This document shows, one piece after another, positions 18,866 to 30,010 of a stretch of 64,000 nt of DNA; the stretch's first letter is position 1; the number at the start of each line of letters is the position of its first letter. The position numbers and the translations under genes are program-made. Location of the stretch: contig NZ_OZ034691.1 in assembly GCF_964026725.1 (NCBI RefSeq), forward strand, positions 930,001 to 994,000. Reading direction: 5' to 3'. The notes beneath the pieces were generated by a model. The model ran no database searches. It was not told where the DNA came from and saw nothing but the letters and a program-made list of their open reading frames with translations. This stretch comes from Wolbachia endosymbiont (group B) of Germaria angustata. GTDB taxonomy: Bacteria; Pseudomonadota; Alphaproteobacteria; Rickettsiales; Anaplasmataceae.

Positions 18866-20087
18866 AACGTAATATCTCCACAGGATCTTGAGCAGCTGCT
18901 TGTAATGTAGGAGGAATTGTCGCTAAAAATGATAAGAACAATGCAAGTGCAGAAATGTTAATCACATCTTGAGAGACTAATATCACTGGCAAACTTGAAA
19001 AAAAGTATATCATAGGATCAAACAGTTTGATGTTGGTAATGTTTTCTAAAAACACTCTAATACTTTCAATATTGAGAGAAAAAACAACCCCTATAATAGA
19101 GCCAAGACAAGTTCCTGTAAAACCAATCAGCAATCCACAAGCACAAAATATGCGCATAATGCTTCCACTTGTTGCACCAAACGTACGCATAATTGCAATT
19201 GCGGATTTCTTTTCTTGCACTATCATCATCAAACTTGAAACAATATTAAATGCTGCTACAACTATAATCAAAGTAAGAATTAAAAACATCACATTTCTTT
19301 CAGTTTTTAAAGCATTAACATAATGGCTTTGCTGAGATTGCCAACTTTCAGCTTTCATTCCTGTTTCTTCTACTATAGCATTTGCTAGCTTATTAGCCGC
19401 AGCAATATCGTCTATAAACACTTCTATATTTCTCACACTATCTTTATAATTAAAAAAAGCCTGAGCTGATTTCATGGGCATATACATCAAGGTATTGTCG
19501 TACTCAAACATACCCATATCAAATATTGCTACAACTTTATATTCTTTCATTTTTGGTATTTCACCAGACAGTGCATCAAATCCTTCAGGTGATATAAGCA
19601 TAATGTTATCACCATAATCAATATTCAAAGCTTCTGCTAATCTTGCCCCTATTATGATACCTTCATCGAATTTTTCCACGTTACCCATAACTACATTATT
19701 CTTAACGGTAGTATTATTAAGTAAGTCTTTAGTTGACACACCACGGACTACGCTACCCACAATTCCACTATTTGCTGCAACGATCACTTGATCATTAGTC
19801 ATAGAAGTAGTTTTTAATACACCTGGGATTTTCTCAATAGATTTTAACACTGCGTGGTAATCTGAATTTATGCTTCTATCAAAGTAAACATTAATATGAC
19901 CATTAATGCCAAGTACAGAGTCGAGCAGCTTTGCTCTGAACCCATTCATTACAGACATTACTACTATTAGCGTTGCAACTCCAAGAGCAATACCAATAAT
20001 AGAAAACAAGGCCATTATAGAGCAAAATCTAGAATTCTTTGCTCGCAAATAGCGAATAGCCATAGTAAATTCAAAGGCAATAGACAT
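18858..20087 (-). CDS. Lipoprotein-releasing ABC transporter permease (LolC/LolE)
   Basis: Inner membrane permease that extracts outer-membrane lipoproteins for LolA. The 409-residue protein has the family N-terminus (FTMAIRYLRAKNSRFCSIMA), first membrane helix with GIALGVATLIVVMSVMNGF, a long periplasmic domain (about 50-265), and three C-terminal membrane helices including the AIMRTFGATSGSIMRIF coupling helix. One permease gene is usual in Rickettsiales, which gives a LolF-like homodimer, so I do not choose between C and E. It heads the operon with the mitofilin-like and hemY-like genes. Confidence 0.92.
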   Translation of the reverse strand: MSIAFEFTMAIRYLRAKNSRFCSIMALFSIIGIALGVATLIVVMSVMNGFRAKLLDSVLGINGHINVYFDRSINSDYHAVLKSIEKIPGVLKTTSMTNDQVIVAANSGIVGSVVRGVSTKDLLNNTTVKNNVVMGNVEKFDEGIIIGARLAEALNIDYGDNIMLISPEGFDALSGEIPKMKEYKVVAIFDMGMFEYDNTLMYMPMKSAQAFFNYKDSVRNIEVFIDDIAAANKLANAIVEETGMKAESWQSQQSHYVNALKTERNVMFLILTLIIVVAAFNIVSSLMMIVQEKKSAIAIMRTFGATSGSIMRIFCACGLLIGFTGTCLGSIIGVVFSLNIESIRVFLENITNIKLFDPMIYFFSSLPVILVSQDVINISALALFLSFLATIPPTLQAAAQDPVEILRYE

Positions 20088-20203
20088 TATACTAAGATTT
20101 AAATATCATACTTTTTATGCTTCATATAACTGTAATTTTTCCTTTACCTCAAATTAGGTTGTCTAAATTTAGCAAGCTTATAGAATATATTCAATATTCT
20201 ATA

Positions 20204-21505
20204 TTAAGACCTTCCATATATATCGTCCAATCTTACTATATCATTATCAGATAAAAACTTTCCTACCTGAAACTCAACTATCTCAAGAGGAAATCCTGTA
20301 CTTTTATTCTCAATTTTATGAAACACCTTCCTTGGAATCTCTACTACATGATTTTTTGTTATAGCATATGTTTTGTCATCTAAACTCACGCATCCAACCC
20401 CTGATAGTATTATATGGTATTCATCTCTATAGTGGTGAAATTGCTTAGAAGTGCAGCTCAGTGGATTTATAAAAAGGTATTTTATAAGAAAATCCTTGCC
20501 CATTAAAACTACACTATAAAATCCCCATGGCTTAACCTCTTTCCTTATTGGCTTTACTTCCTTAACTTTATTAATGAACAACATTAGGCTCTTACTTGGC
20601 CGTTTATAAACTCTACCTAGTAAATTTTTTGCATCATTTTCTGTCATCAAAACTGGCTCTCTTCCTTTGGTTACAGCTTGAAACGACTCAAAATTCTTAT
20701 TAAATCTCTTACTTAACTCTAAAACTGAACCCCAAGTGCCAACATCCATCCAATCGAAATTGGCTTCTATCATTACAATATTTTCTGCTTTTTCTATCAC
20801 TAGGTGATCAATAGATGTATCACCCATTCCTGCACAATTTTGCTGTTCTAAATACAGAAATCTCTCTCGTGATACAAAATGCTTTATACTTTCACAACAT
20901 AAATTATAGAGAGTCGGAGCAATTTTTTTTATCTCATCTATATAGCGTTTTGCTCTAAACACAAATATTCCAGAGTTCCAATAATGATCGTTACTTACCT
21001 TACGCTCGGGTTTTTCTGTAAAATCTTTTACTATATGACATTTTTCTTTCTGACCATATACTGCATTTATATAGCCGTATTCAGAATTGAATTCATGAGG
21101 CTTTACCCCAAAAGTGACTATAGAGTCAGTTTCAGAGGCTAGCTTAGACGCTTTCTCAATAGAAACATAAAAACTATTCAAATCACCTATAAAATGGTCT
21201 GAAGGCAGAACTAAGATTGTCTCGTTCCTATCGCAGAGAAGCACAGCAATTAGTGTTGCTGCCGCTGTCCCAATTTTAACTGGTTCAAAAACTACTTTAC
21301 ATTCCTGTAATGAATGTAATTCCTGCATCAATAATGACTCATATTGTATATTTGTGGTAATGATGGGTGGCATATAATCGCCTTTTAGCCTCAACAAAGT
21401 GTTGTGAAACATAGTATTCTGACTAAATATTTTCTGAAATTGCTTTGGCTTAGATAGAGGCCAAAGTCTGCTGCCACTACCACCACACAGTATTACAGGG
21501 CGTAT
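20204..21505 (-). CDS. Mannose-1-phosphate guanylyltransferase / mannose-6-phosphate isomerase, start at non-ATG codon
   Basis: Makes GDP-mannose from mannose 1-phosphate and GTP. The first ATG (21412) would leave out the essential nucleotide-binding loop. The same frame stays open for 31 more codons up to 21505 and reads RPVILCGGSGSRLWPLSKP, the family's pyrophosphorylase signature. A stop lies directly upstream (21506-21508), and the only codons before RPV are ATA at 21503-21505. The true start is therefore ATA, a CTG at codon 6, or the gene is damaged at its start. Later motifs are intact: LVLPSDHFI, the sugar-binding EKP (VKDFTEKPER), WNSGIFVF, and a C-terminal cupin domain (KPWGFYSVV, FHHYRDEYHIILSG). 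About 433 residues, shorter than the usual 470-480. Confidence 0.82.
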   Translation of the reverse strand: MRPVILCGGSGSRLWPLSKPKQFQKIFSQNTMFHNTLLRLKGDYMPPIITTNIQYESLLMQELHSLQECKVVFEPVKIGTAAATLIAVLLCDRNETILVLPSDHFIGDLNSFYVSIEKASKLASETDSIVTFGVKPHEFNSEYGYINAVYGQKEKCHIVKDFTEKPERKVSNDHYWNSGIFVFRAKRYIDEIKKIAPTLYNLCCESIKHFVSRERFLYLEQQNCAGMGDTSIDHLVIEKAENIVMIEANFDWMDVGTWGSVLELSKRFNKNFESFQAVTKGREPVLMTENDAKNLLGRVYKRPSKSLMLFINKVKEVKPIRKEVKPWGFYSVVLMGKDFLIKYLFINPLSCTSKQFHHYRDEYHIILSGVGCVSLDDKTYAITKNHVVEIPRKVFHKIENKSTGFPLEIVEFQVGKFLSDNDIVRLDDIYGRS

Positions 21506-21623
21506 TTAATTAAGATATTAATTATTTGATTAATATCTTATACTAACGGCAAAATGCATGCAAGTTTTTATTGTGAGATGATTAAAGTAAAAAGTAATTT
21601 AAAGTGATGGTTGACTACGAGCA

Positions 21624-22862
21624 TTATGGAATCCCTACATTTCGTGATGAGTCTTGTCTTCTTTCTATCTCTCTATCAATATGAGGAGTGCTGCTTTTTT
21701 GATTAACGGCTGCAGCTATTTTTTTATCAGTTTTGTTTTGCAGCTTCTCCTTTAAGCTTTCTCCAACACCTGATTCTCTGGATTTATCTATACTTTCACT
21801 ACTTTTATTCAGCGCCTTTTCCAAGTCTCTTTCAATACCTGGACTTCTAGCGTCAAGCTCATCCCATGTGCCCACTATACTGAGTGGCTTATGATCCTTC
21901 TGCTTCAGCTTTGGCCTTTCCCCATTTGTAACAACATTAAAGTCGCTTTTTATTTCTTTCCAACATTCTTTCAATTGGTGTTTCGACATAGTAAGATAAG
22001 CATCACCATACTTTTTCTCATTTGCTACAAATAATAAAATTGGAACCTTAAGTATTGTAGCTCCCATATTTACTAAATTTTTTACTACCACTGCAGGAGT
22101 GAAAAAAAGATAACCAAAAGATTTTGCAACTCGATTTTTTCTAGCTATCAAATTCTCTCCTAATTTTATAGGAATGAAAGTCAGCAGTCTAGCACAAATC
22201 TTAGCTAAACCCGCAGCAAAAACAATAGGAACAGATATCAGACTTTTATCTAGCTCTAGACTACCATTTTGATCTCTAATTTCTGAAAAATTAGTGCTTA
22301 ATTTTTTATAATTACTAGTGTATAGTAATTCTCCATTTTTTACCTTTTTCATTAGTACAGAAGAGTGAGTTAATTCAAACGGATATTTAGGATCATTAGT
22401 TTTTTGAGCTTCGAAAATTGGCACGTGTTTTTTCAAATCCATTCTCGAAAAGCCTAATGGCTCAAAGTATGACTTACTTAACCAATCTATAGGAATTTGC
22501 TTATCCTGATTGTCTATATAATTGATAGTAAAATAAGATCTATCATTATCTTTATCTTCGGTAACTAAAGATAATCTGAAACTTGGTTGTTTTCCATTCT
22601 CATCTTTTTGACCATACAAAAGTTTATAGGTTGGATTTTTATCGTTATCTAGTATAGCATTTCCATGCATATCCCTGTTTTCTATGATTTTAGCAGACTG
22701 TACAATTTGATCATAATTTTTTGGATACTGGCATTTCCTCCCATCCTTATATACCATTACCTTTCTAAGATCTTTGACATAAACTTGAGACTCAGATGAA
22801 CTAAATAGATCCTTCACTTTTAGCGTAAGGTCTGTTCCCCACTTTTTCAATGCCTCTAACAT
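21624..22862 (-). CDS. Hypothetical membrane-associated protein
   Basis: I do not recognise this 412-residue protein. It has no N-terminal signal. The first half is polar and beta-rich. Two hydrophobic stretches lie near residues 208-235 and 252-282, separated by a basic loop. The last 90 residues are charged, low-complexity and probably disordered (many Ser, Lys, Glu). Such a layout is seen in some host-directed proteins of intracellular bacteria, but that is only a possibility. It stands alone between manC-like and sdhD genes. Confidence 0.65.
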   Translation of the reverse strand: MLEALKKWGTDLTLKVKDLFSSSESQVYVKDLRKVMVYKDGRKCQYPKNYDQIVQSAKIIENRDMHGNAILDNDKNPTYKLLYGQKDENGKQPSFRLSLVTEDKDNDRSYFTINYIDNQDKQIPIDWLSKSYFEPLGFSRMDLKKHVPIFEAQKTNDPKYPFELTHSSVLMKKVKNGELLYTSNYKKLSTNFSEIRDQNGSLELDKSLISVPIVFAAGLAKICARLLTFIPIKLGENLIARKNRVAKSFGYLFFTPAVVVKNLVNMGATILKVPILLFVANEKKYGDAYLTMSKHQLKECWKEIKSDFNVVTNGERPKLKQKDHKPLSIVGTWDELDARSPGIERDLEKALNKSSESIDKSRESGVGESLKEKLQNKTDKKIAAAVNQKSSTPHIDREIERRQDSSRNVGIP

Positions 22863-22938
22863 ATTGCTAAACCAAAATCACTATAGTTCAATGATAAAAC
22901 TAGTACACTAATAATATATTAATACAGAATTGGCAATT

Positions 22939-23304
22939 TTACAAGAAAATATGCCTGTAGAAGACAAAGATTGTAAAAGCGAGGATTATATAAGTAATGC
23001 TCGACAAGTACTTTATACAAGTAATCGTAAAAACTCTTAGAGGTACACTGTGTATGTAATCTTCGCACACTACTTGCATTCCAAGAACTGCATGCCAAAA
23101 AATGCAAAACACCAGTATAACAAAAAACAAAAGCTCTAGTGGATGATTAATAGCCTGAAATAATCTTTCATTAAAAGATAAAGGGCTATCAACATAAAAT
23201 GTGCAAGAAAATGAGTAAATAAACCAAGGAAATAAAAATAACAAAATCACCGCAGAAACACGCTGGATCCACCAATGATGTACTGAATTTACAGATTGAC
23301 TCAT
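22939..23304 (-). CDS. sdhD: Succinate dehydrogenase membrane anchor subunit SdhD
   Basis: Membrane subunit of complex II. The 121-residue protein has three hydrophobic helices (about 14-36, 50-74, 92-116). The second carries the heme-axial His region (CIFWHAVLGMQVVCEDYIH), with the Asp-Tyr pair typical for the quinone site. It overlaps sdhC by 4 bases (ATGA at 23301-23304). The genes for SdhA and SdhB are not in this window. Confidence 0.92.
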   Translation of the reverse strand: MSQSVNSVHHWWIQRVSAVILLFLFPWFIYSFSCTFYVDSPLSFNERLFQAINHPLELLFFVILVFCIFWHAVLGMQVVCEDYIHSVPLRVFTITCIKYLSSITYIILAFTIFVFYRHIFL

Positions 23305-23678
23305 ATAAATATAAATAAAAAAGCCATAGTAGAAAGAAATAGCATTATTGTTAGTAACATAGCACTTTTTAAAACACTAGCAATTTCTAAATTAAGCCCA
23401 GCATCCCACAATAAATGACGAATACCATTAAGAAAATGATACACAAAGCTTACAAAGCATAAGATATAAGCTAATTTAGCAACAGGAGTGAACAATAATG
23501 CATTTAAGCACCTTACTATAATTAACTTAGGGGAGTAAACATATAATATAAAATACCAAGAAAGTATGATTAATAAAAGAAATAGCAAGATACCAGTCAA
23601 TCTATGCATAATAGAAAAAAAACTAGTAACTTGTACTTTATATATTTGTAAATATGGGGAAAGAGGCCTATTACTCAT
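23301..23678 (-). CDS. sdhC: Succinate dehydrogenase cytochrome b556 subunit SdhC
   Basis: Heme-binding and quinone-binding membrane subunit of complex II. The 125-residue protein begins with the family entry RPLSPYLQIYKVQVTSFFSIMHRLTG, where Ser and Arg line the quinone site, and has a second signature VYHFLNGIRHLLWDAG with the heme-ligand His. Three membrane helices are visible. It is translationally coupled to sdhD. The 102-base gap to the 16S rRNA gene is the expected promoter place. Confidence 0.95.
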   Translation of the reverse strand: MSNRPLSPYLQIYKVQVTSFFSIMHRLTGILLFLLLIILSWYFILYVYSPKLIIVRCLNALLFTPVAKLAYILCFVSFVYHFLNGIRHLLWDAGLNLEIASVLKSAMLLTIMLFLSTMAFLFIFI

Positions 23679-23780
23679 AAAATTTCGTTATCGAGAAATT
23701 AAAAAATAAAGTAGAAGTAAAGACAGCAGTATAGTACATAATGACACTATTATTTGAAATGGTGAATTACGTACAAAGCC

Positions 23781-25285
<1,505 letters not shown>

Positions 25286-25415
25286 GACTTCAACCTATAA
25301 AAGGTTGAGGGTACATCGGATAAATCCGACAAAAAATAATTTAGCTTAATACTGCTGTCTTTATTTCTACTTTAGAAATATTTTAATCTCCAACTATTCA
25401 AACAACCTTAAGAAT

Positions 25416-25444
25416 ATTATTATGTGATATAATCACTATGTCAA
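25416..25444 (-). promoter_or_regulatory. Candidate 16S rRNA promoter
   Basis: On the complement, a perfect -35 TTGACA (25439-25444), a 17-base spacer and a -10 AATAAT (25416-25421). Transcription would begin near 25408 and leave a leader of about 120 nt before the mature 16S end. This is one of the two best sigma-70 sites I found in the window. Assigned by consensus only. Confidence 0.65.
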
Positions 25445-25451
25445 TATGTTT

Positions 25452-25479
25452 TTGCAAATCAAAAGCATTAATGTATAAA
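25452..25479 (+). promoter_or_regulatory. Candidate promoter for the 25504 gene
   Basis: Plus-strand -35 TTGCAA (25452-25457), 16-base spacer and -10 TATAAA (25474-25479), about 25 bases before the ATG at 25504. It lies back to back with the rRNA promoter. It also argues against the earlier in-frame ATG at 25438, which would lie upstream of this promoter. Confidence 0.45.
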
Positions 25480-25503
25480 TATATAACTATTTGGAATATT
25501 ACC

Positions 25504-26055
25504 ATGAAAAAATACATCTTTCTGCTTGCTCTCGCGCCAATGTTAGTTGGCATCACATTATACTTATTGCGCAACATTGATAACACAAAACAATCTATAA
25601 CTGCAGGTGACAAGTTTTACGAAGTATTATTCTTAAAAAAAGATAATAAGTCGCTGCTAGAAGAAATAGATTCAAATTGGGAGTATTTAGCAAATTTTGA
25701 ACGCGCATTCAATCATATCTCAGATTCAATGCCAACAGACACAGCATCTATTATTTATAATAATTTGGCAGATGATAAAGATGCTCCTGATGTTTTGCGT
25801 GAGTTAGCACAATACTTAGAAGTAATGAGCTTACTTCACTCCAGCGTTGAAAAAACAAATAAAGATAAAATTAGTAATTTAGAATCAAATGCAGTGTACC
25901 CTTATTCAAGCCAAGAAGCTATTGCTATAGTAAAGATACACAGTAACGACATTAAAGGTGCAATTGAAATATTGCATTCATTATTAAATGATAGAGAATG
26001 TCCGACTCTAATCAAGGCCAATGCACAAGAATTACTTCGGATATACGAAAACTAA
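25504..26055 (+). CDS. Membrane-anchored hypothetical protein, possible TPR-like fold
   Basis: A 183-residue protein. I chose the ATG at 25504 because it begins with a proper membrane anchor (MKKYIFLLALAPMLVGITLY); an earlier in-frame ATG at 25438 sits inside the promoter region. The rest is helical, and the closing region (GAIEILHSLLNDRECPTLIK, then ANAQELLRIYEN) resembles the C-terminal TPR-like repeat of YfgM-type periplasmic proteins. YfgM works beside SecYEG and BamB in other bacteria; that role here is only a possibility. Confidence 0.6.
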   Translation: MKKYIFLLALAPMLVGITLYLLRNIDNTKQSITAGDKFYEVLFLKKDNKSLLEEIDSNWEYLANFERAFNHISDSMPTDTASIIYNNLADDKDAPDVLRELAQYLEVMSLLHSSVEKTNKDKISNLESNAVYPYSSQEAIAIVKIHSNDIKGAIEILHSLLNDRECPTLIKANAQELLRIYEN

Positions 26056-26589
26056 AAAACTTGCTTGCATAACAATTTGGCAGCGCATCTGATGAAATAA
26101 AGAACTTTACTTGACAAACCTCCCTATTTTATTATGGCACTAAAAGTATTTATGACTCAAAATTTGTTTTTGACTATAGGATCAATCACAAAATCCAGTA
26201 AAAACTTAGGTGTTTATTGGTAGATTACGTAAAATTATAGCGGTTTTTTAAATTTTTTCTATACTCAGCCAAGTCGCGCTTGTTAGAACATTATTACAGC
26301 ACCACTTACAGTAATATAGAGTCAAAATTTCACTACTCAGAGGTTCCTTTTACCTTTTTATTTAGTAAGACTTCTCTATATTTATAGTTAATATATCAAA
26401 GAATAAACTTCACTAGCAGAATGTCATTCTAGCACTAAAATGACAAAAAGAGAATAAAATCGTAATAGCTATGTATCAAGCACCGTTGTGTATTTTCTCT
26501 ATATTTTAGATTACTTTGTTTACCCCCCTACCTTTACCATTCAGATACGCAGATAGTTACTACAAACCGTAAAGATGTTTAAAAGAAAT
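26056..26589. other. Gene-free stretch with a palindromic-repeat fragment
   Basis: No supported gene in about 530 bases. Around 26418-26446 there is a fragment like the palindromic repeats elsewhere in the window (AATGTCATTCTAGCAC, then AATGAC). The remainder is AT-rich with frequent stops in all frames. Confidence 0.5.
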
Positions 26590-27573
26590 CTAATTTTTTA
26601 TCAACTCATACATTTCATTACCAACTTCACAATAAGGTTCTGCAGTTGTATAAAAATAATCAAAGAAGAAATAATCCTTTAGTATTTCTGTGCTGCATCC
26701 AGAATTATAGTAAGTATCAAGCCTTCCTTTAAATATCAACAAGAGTATCTTCATACTTTTTCCAAATCACCCTCCCCCAAACTGGTCTACGATGTTTGAT
26801 AGGTATGCATCTCGATCATTTAACCCTTTGCTCTTATATTTACCAAGCATACTTTTTATTTTAGAGTTAAGATCGAATGCTTTTATTTCAAGATCTGCAC
26901 CTTTCTTCATATAATCTAAATCATTAGCTAGTTTTGTATTGAAACTCTGTGTAAGCTTTGCAGCCAGCTCTCTTGCTTTTCGTCTTTATTAAAGCTAGTA
27001 TCAAACCAACCTCAGTCACATTTGCAACAATCACATGCTTTACACCATATTCATTTAGAACCAAATGCATACATATTTCACTAACCGCTTTATTTCAATA
27101 CTTTTTCTGCTTTAACATTGTTATAAGCAGTGGCACCCATAATATTATTTCCTCGATTATAATGAAAAATAAAATCTCCTTTACCTACGTCTGGATGATG
27201 TTTAATTACTGCGTTTAGCTGATTAACTAAACGAAATTTATTGAGGAAATAAGAAAAAATAGGGTTAAGAATTTCAGATGCTGTTGCATATAAAATCGCA
27301 TAGTTATGATCTTGCTGTTCATAGTATCAATCAAAAAATGAGCATCTCCATGATGACTTAAATTCTTCTAAACCTAAATACTTTGCTAAATATTCAACAA
27401 CAGTAAGGCCATTGCTAAAAATCCTCCTTAATAAAAAGGGGCATTAAGTTTCACATTTCTTACAAAGGATAAGTTATTAAAATTTCAATAATTACACCAT
27501 TATCAGATAAACTATCACCCAGAACACAAAAATTTTTACACTTTGAATTAGAGTTATTATTTTTATTTGCCAT
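26590..27573 (-). pseudogene. Decayed SGNH/GDSL-family lipase/esterase gene
   Basis: Reading the complement from an ATG at 27571-27573 gives a protein start with FCVLGDSLSDNG, the GDSL block that carries the catalytic Ser. Shifts and stops follow, then SNGLTVVEYLAKYLGLEEF in another frame (the RFSNG-WVEYLA block of lecithinase/hemolysin-like GDSL enzymes), more pieces such as HHPDVGKGDFIFHYN and NRGNNIMGATAYNN, and near the end FFFDYFYTTAEPYCEVGNEM. The last piece aligns with the family's DxxHPT block, with the catalytic His changed to Tyr. It ends at TAG 26590-26592. Several frameshifts show it is not functional. GDSL enzymes of this group attack membrane lipids and are often secreted (family knowledge). 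Confidence 0.72.
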
Positions 27574-27684
27574 AACATTCAATATCTAATCATACTGCTC
27601 TATAAAGCCTATAAAAAAAGAAAAATAGGGTAAAATTATAGAACTTTGGCTGAATTTACCTATTTTTTGAGCAGCCCTTCTGCC

Positions 27685-29571
27685 TTAAAAGAAACCTCTA
27701 AGTTTTTTAGCACGGCTTGGATGTTTCAACTTACGTAGTGCTTTTGCCTCTATTTGCCTAATTCTTTCACGTGTAACATTAAAAATTTTTCCTACTTCTT
27801 CTAAGGTATGCTCCTTTCCATCTTTACCAAGGCCAAAGCGCATCCTTAGAATTCTTTCTTCTTTTGGTGTTAAAGTTGCAAGAACATTGGTCGTAATGCC
27901 ACGCAAGTCGGCAAGTATTGCAGCATCCTCTGGTTTAGAAACTCGCTTATCTTCTATACAATCACCGAAGGTACTACTATCATCCTTTCCTATTGGAGCT
28001 TCAAGACTTACCGGATCTCTTGCTATCTTCATAACTTTGCGTATTCTTTCTAGCGGCATTGCCAATTCTATACTCAATTCCTCTAATGTAGGCTCTCTAC
28101 CCATTTCATGAGTCATCTTTCTTAATGCTTTGTTGATTTTACTGATAATTTCCACCATATGTACTGGTATTCTAACTACTTTAGACTGTTCAGGTATTGC
28201 CCTAGTGATTGATTGTTTTACCCACCAAGTACCATAAGTCGAAAATTTATACCCACGTTTGTAATCAAACTTATCCACAGCCTTCATAAGACCAATATTA
28301 CCTTCTTGTATCAAATCAAGCAGATCAAGGCCTCTTTTTGAATACTTTTTAGCAATCGAAACCACTAGCCTTAAATTAGCCTTAATCATTTCTTGCTTTG
28401 CTTGAGAGACTTCTTGTTCATGTTTCTGTATTCTCTTAATTACCTTCTTAAACTCCTGAACTTTATCTCCTTGTACATAACTCTTAATATTGCTTAAGGC
28501 ACTAGCTATATACTCATAGCTATCGTTTATAAACCTTAAGAATTTATTTTTTAATTCACCTGTAAAAAGAGATTGATTTTCATTAATCTTGAGAAAACTT
28601 ATTTCACTAAACTCGTGCTCTAAAAGCACATCATCATAAACATTATAAAAACTTTCTCTATCAATATCGTACTTTCTAGCTTCAGTAATAAGATTAGCTT
28701 CTTCAAACGTGATTAGTCTATTTATTTCGTAAAGTTTTTGTGTAATTCTGGTAATAGCAGCATCACTAAACTGAATTTGTAATGCTACAGACCATATTTG
28801 ATTATATAAATTTTCTAGCTCATTAGAGAAATCTTTAGAATTTTTTTTCAATACCAATGCTTCATTTGTTAAAGCAATGATCTCATCCAATGCCGTGATA
28901 ACCTTTGGCAATAAATCACTTTCCATTTCAAGAACAGAAATATTTAAGTTAGCTGAACTTATGTCTTCACTCTCATTACCTTTTTCCTCATCATTAACAC
29001 AATCTCTAACATCTTCAGCTTCACTTTCTTCTTTGTCTACCATATTGAAATCAGAGTTATAAATTGCATCCAGATTTATAATTTCTCTCAGTAAAAAAGT
29101 TCCACCACTTAAATCATCACGCCATGTTTTGATTATTTTGAATGCCACTGATGTTTCAATTATTGCACGTAACATGTTATGCTTTTCAGATTCAATTTTT
29201 TTTGCTATCTTAATTTCATCTGCTCGTGACAAAAGCTTTACAGAGCTCATATCTTGTAAATAAATCCTTACTGGATCATCATTTTGCACTAAAGTTGTAG
29301 TAGTATTCAACGATGTCTCATCATCATCAAGCTTATTACCACCATCATTAGAAGGAGCTTCTTCCTCATCTTCACTACTTTCGAGTATGTTAATTCCAGA
29401 GTCTTGCAATAAAGCTATAGTATCATCTATAAAATCAGGTGGAAAACTTTCATCTGACAACTTATCATTTATATCATCAAAAGTGATAAAACCGCCCTTT
29501 CTTATACTTTTGGTTACAAGATCTTTGATGATCTTTTTCCTATCTTCCGTACCATTAATAGTTGACATCAT
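27685..29571 (-). CDS. rpoD: RNA polymerase primary sigma factor RpoD (sigma-70)
   Basis: Housekeeping promoter recognition. The 628-residue protein has region 1.1 at the N-terminus, region 1.2 ([22 protein letters not shown]), an acidic non-conserved region (about 170-340), regions 2.1-2.4 with [18 protein letters not shown] and [16 protein letters not shown], region 3, and region 4.2 with the [21 protein letters not shown]. Two Met codons open the frame, so the start could be one codon later. The consensus-like promoters noted here fit a normal sigma-70. Confidence 0.98.
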   Translation of the reverse strand: MMSTINGTEDRKKIIKDLVTKSIRKGGFITFDDINDKLSDESFPPDFIDDTIALLQDSGINILESSEDEEEAPSNDGGNKLDDDETSLNTTTTLVQNDDPVRIYLQDMSSVKLLSRADEIKIAKKIESEKHNMLRAIIETSVAFKIIKTWRDDLSGGTFLLREIINLDAIYNSDFNMVDKEESEAEDVRDCVNDEEKGNESEDISSANLNISVLEMESDLLPKVITALDEIIALTNEALVLKKNSKDFSNELENLYNQIWSVALQIQFSDAAITRITQKLYEINRLITFEEANLITEARKYDIDRESFYNVYDDVLLEHEFSEISFLKINENQSLFTGELKNKFLRFINDSYEYIASALSNIKSYVQGDKVQEFKKVIKRIQKHEQEVSQAKQEMIKANLRLVVSIAKKYSKRGLDLLDLIQEGNIGLMKAVDKFDYKRGYKFSTYGTWWVKQSITRAIPEQSKVVRIPVHMVEIISKINKALRKMTHEMGREPTLEELSIELAMPLERIRKVMKIARDPVSLEAPIGKDDSSTFGDCIEDKRVSKPEDAAILADLRGITTNVLATLTPKEERILRMRFGLGKDGKEHTLEEVGKIFNVTRERIRQIEAKALRKLKHPSRAKKLRGFF

Positions 29572-29707
29572 TACCTTTACAGTTCATAATTTTATTTCTT
29601 ACTTATCAAATAAACCTACAATTAGCAAGCTTATAGTTTTATTCTTAATTTATAGTTACTTGCTACTTCATATAGTTTAAGATACTGTCAATTTATTCAC
29701 ACTCTTC

Positions 29708-30010
29708 TTAATCAACTAATCTCTCCATTCTTACTACTATGGACAATCCAACTGAAAATGTTGCAATTCCAACCACTATAGCAGTAAGCATTAAGACGTG
29801 AGGTATAGGATTGGTATATAAGTGAAAATTTGAAGTCAATATAGGAGGTGAAGAACTTTTTACATACCCTAAAGATATGTAAAACAACAAAACAGATGCT
29901 TGTAAGATACTTAATCCCATCATTTTTTTGATTAAGTTTTTATCATTTACAATGATATAGAAACCTAGCACCATTAATATAGTAATGCCTACATAATTAT
30001 ATAGAGTCAT
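29708..30010 (-). CDS. mnhC: Mrp/Mnh-type antiporter subunit C (NuoK-like)
   Basis: A 100-residue membrane protein with three helices. It resembles NuoK/MrpC: GLSILQASVLLFYISLGYV, then NPIPHVLMLTAIVVGIATFSVGLS, where the PHVLMLTAIVVG block is the most typical part of MrpC. Part of a multi-subunit cation/proton antiporter in the inner membrane. It overlaps subunit B by 4 bases and is the last gene of the five-gene antiporter run. Confidence 0.88.
   Translation of the reverse strand: MTLYNYVGITILMVLGFYIIVNDKNLIKKMMGLSILQASVLLFYISLGYVKSSSPPILTSNFHLYTNPIPHVLMLTAIVVGIATFSVGLSIVVRMERLVD

Noticed and set aside
26958-27218. 86-codon plus-strand frame
   Set aside because: It is antisense to the decayed GDSL lipase gene, whose recognisable motifs lie on the minus strand.
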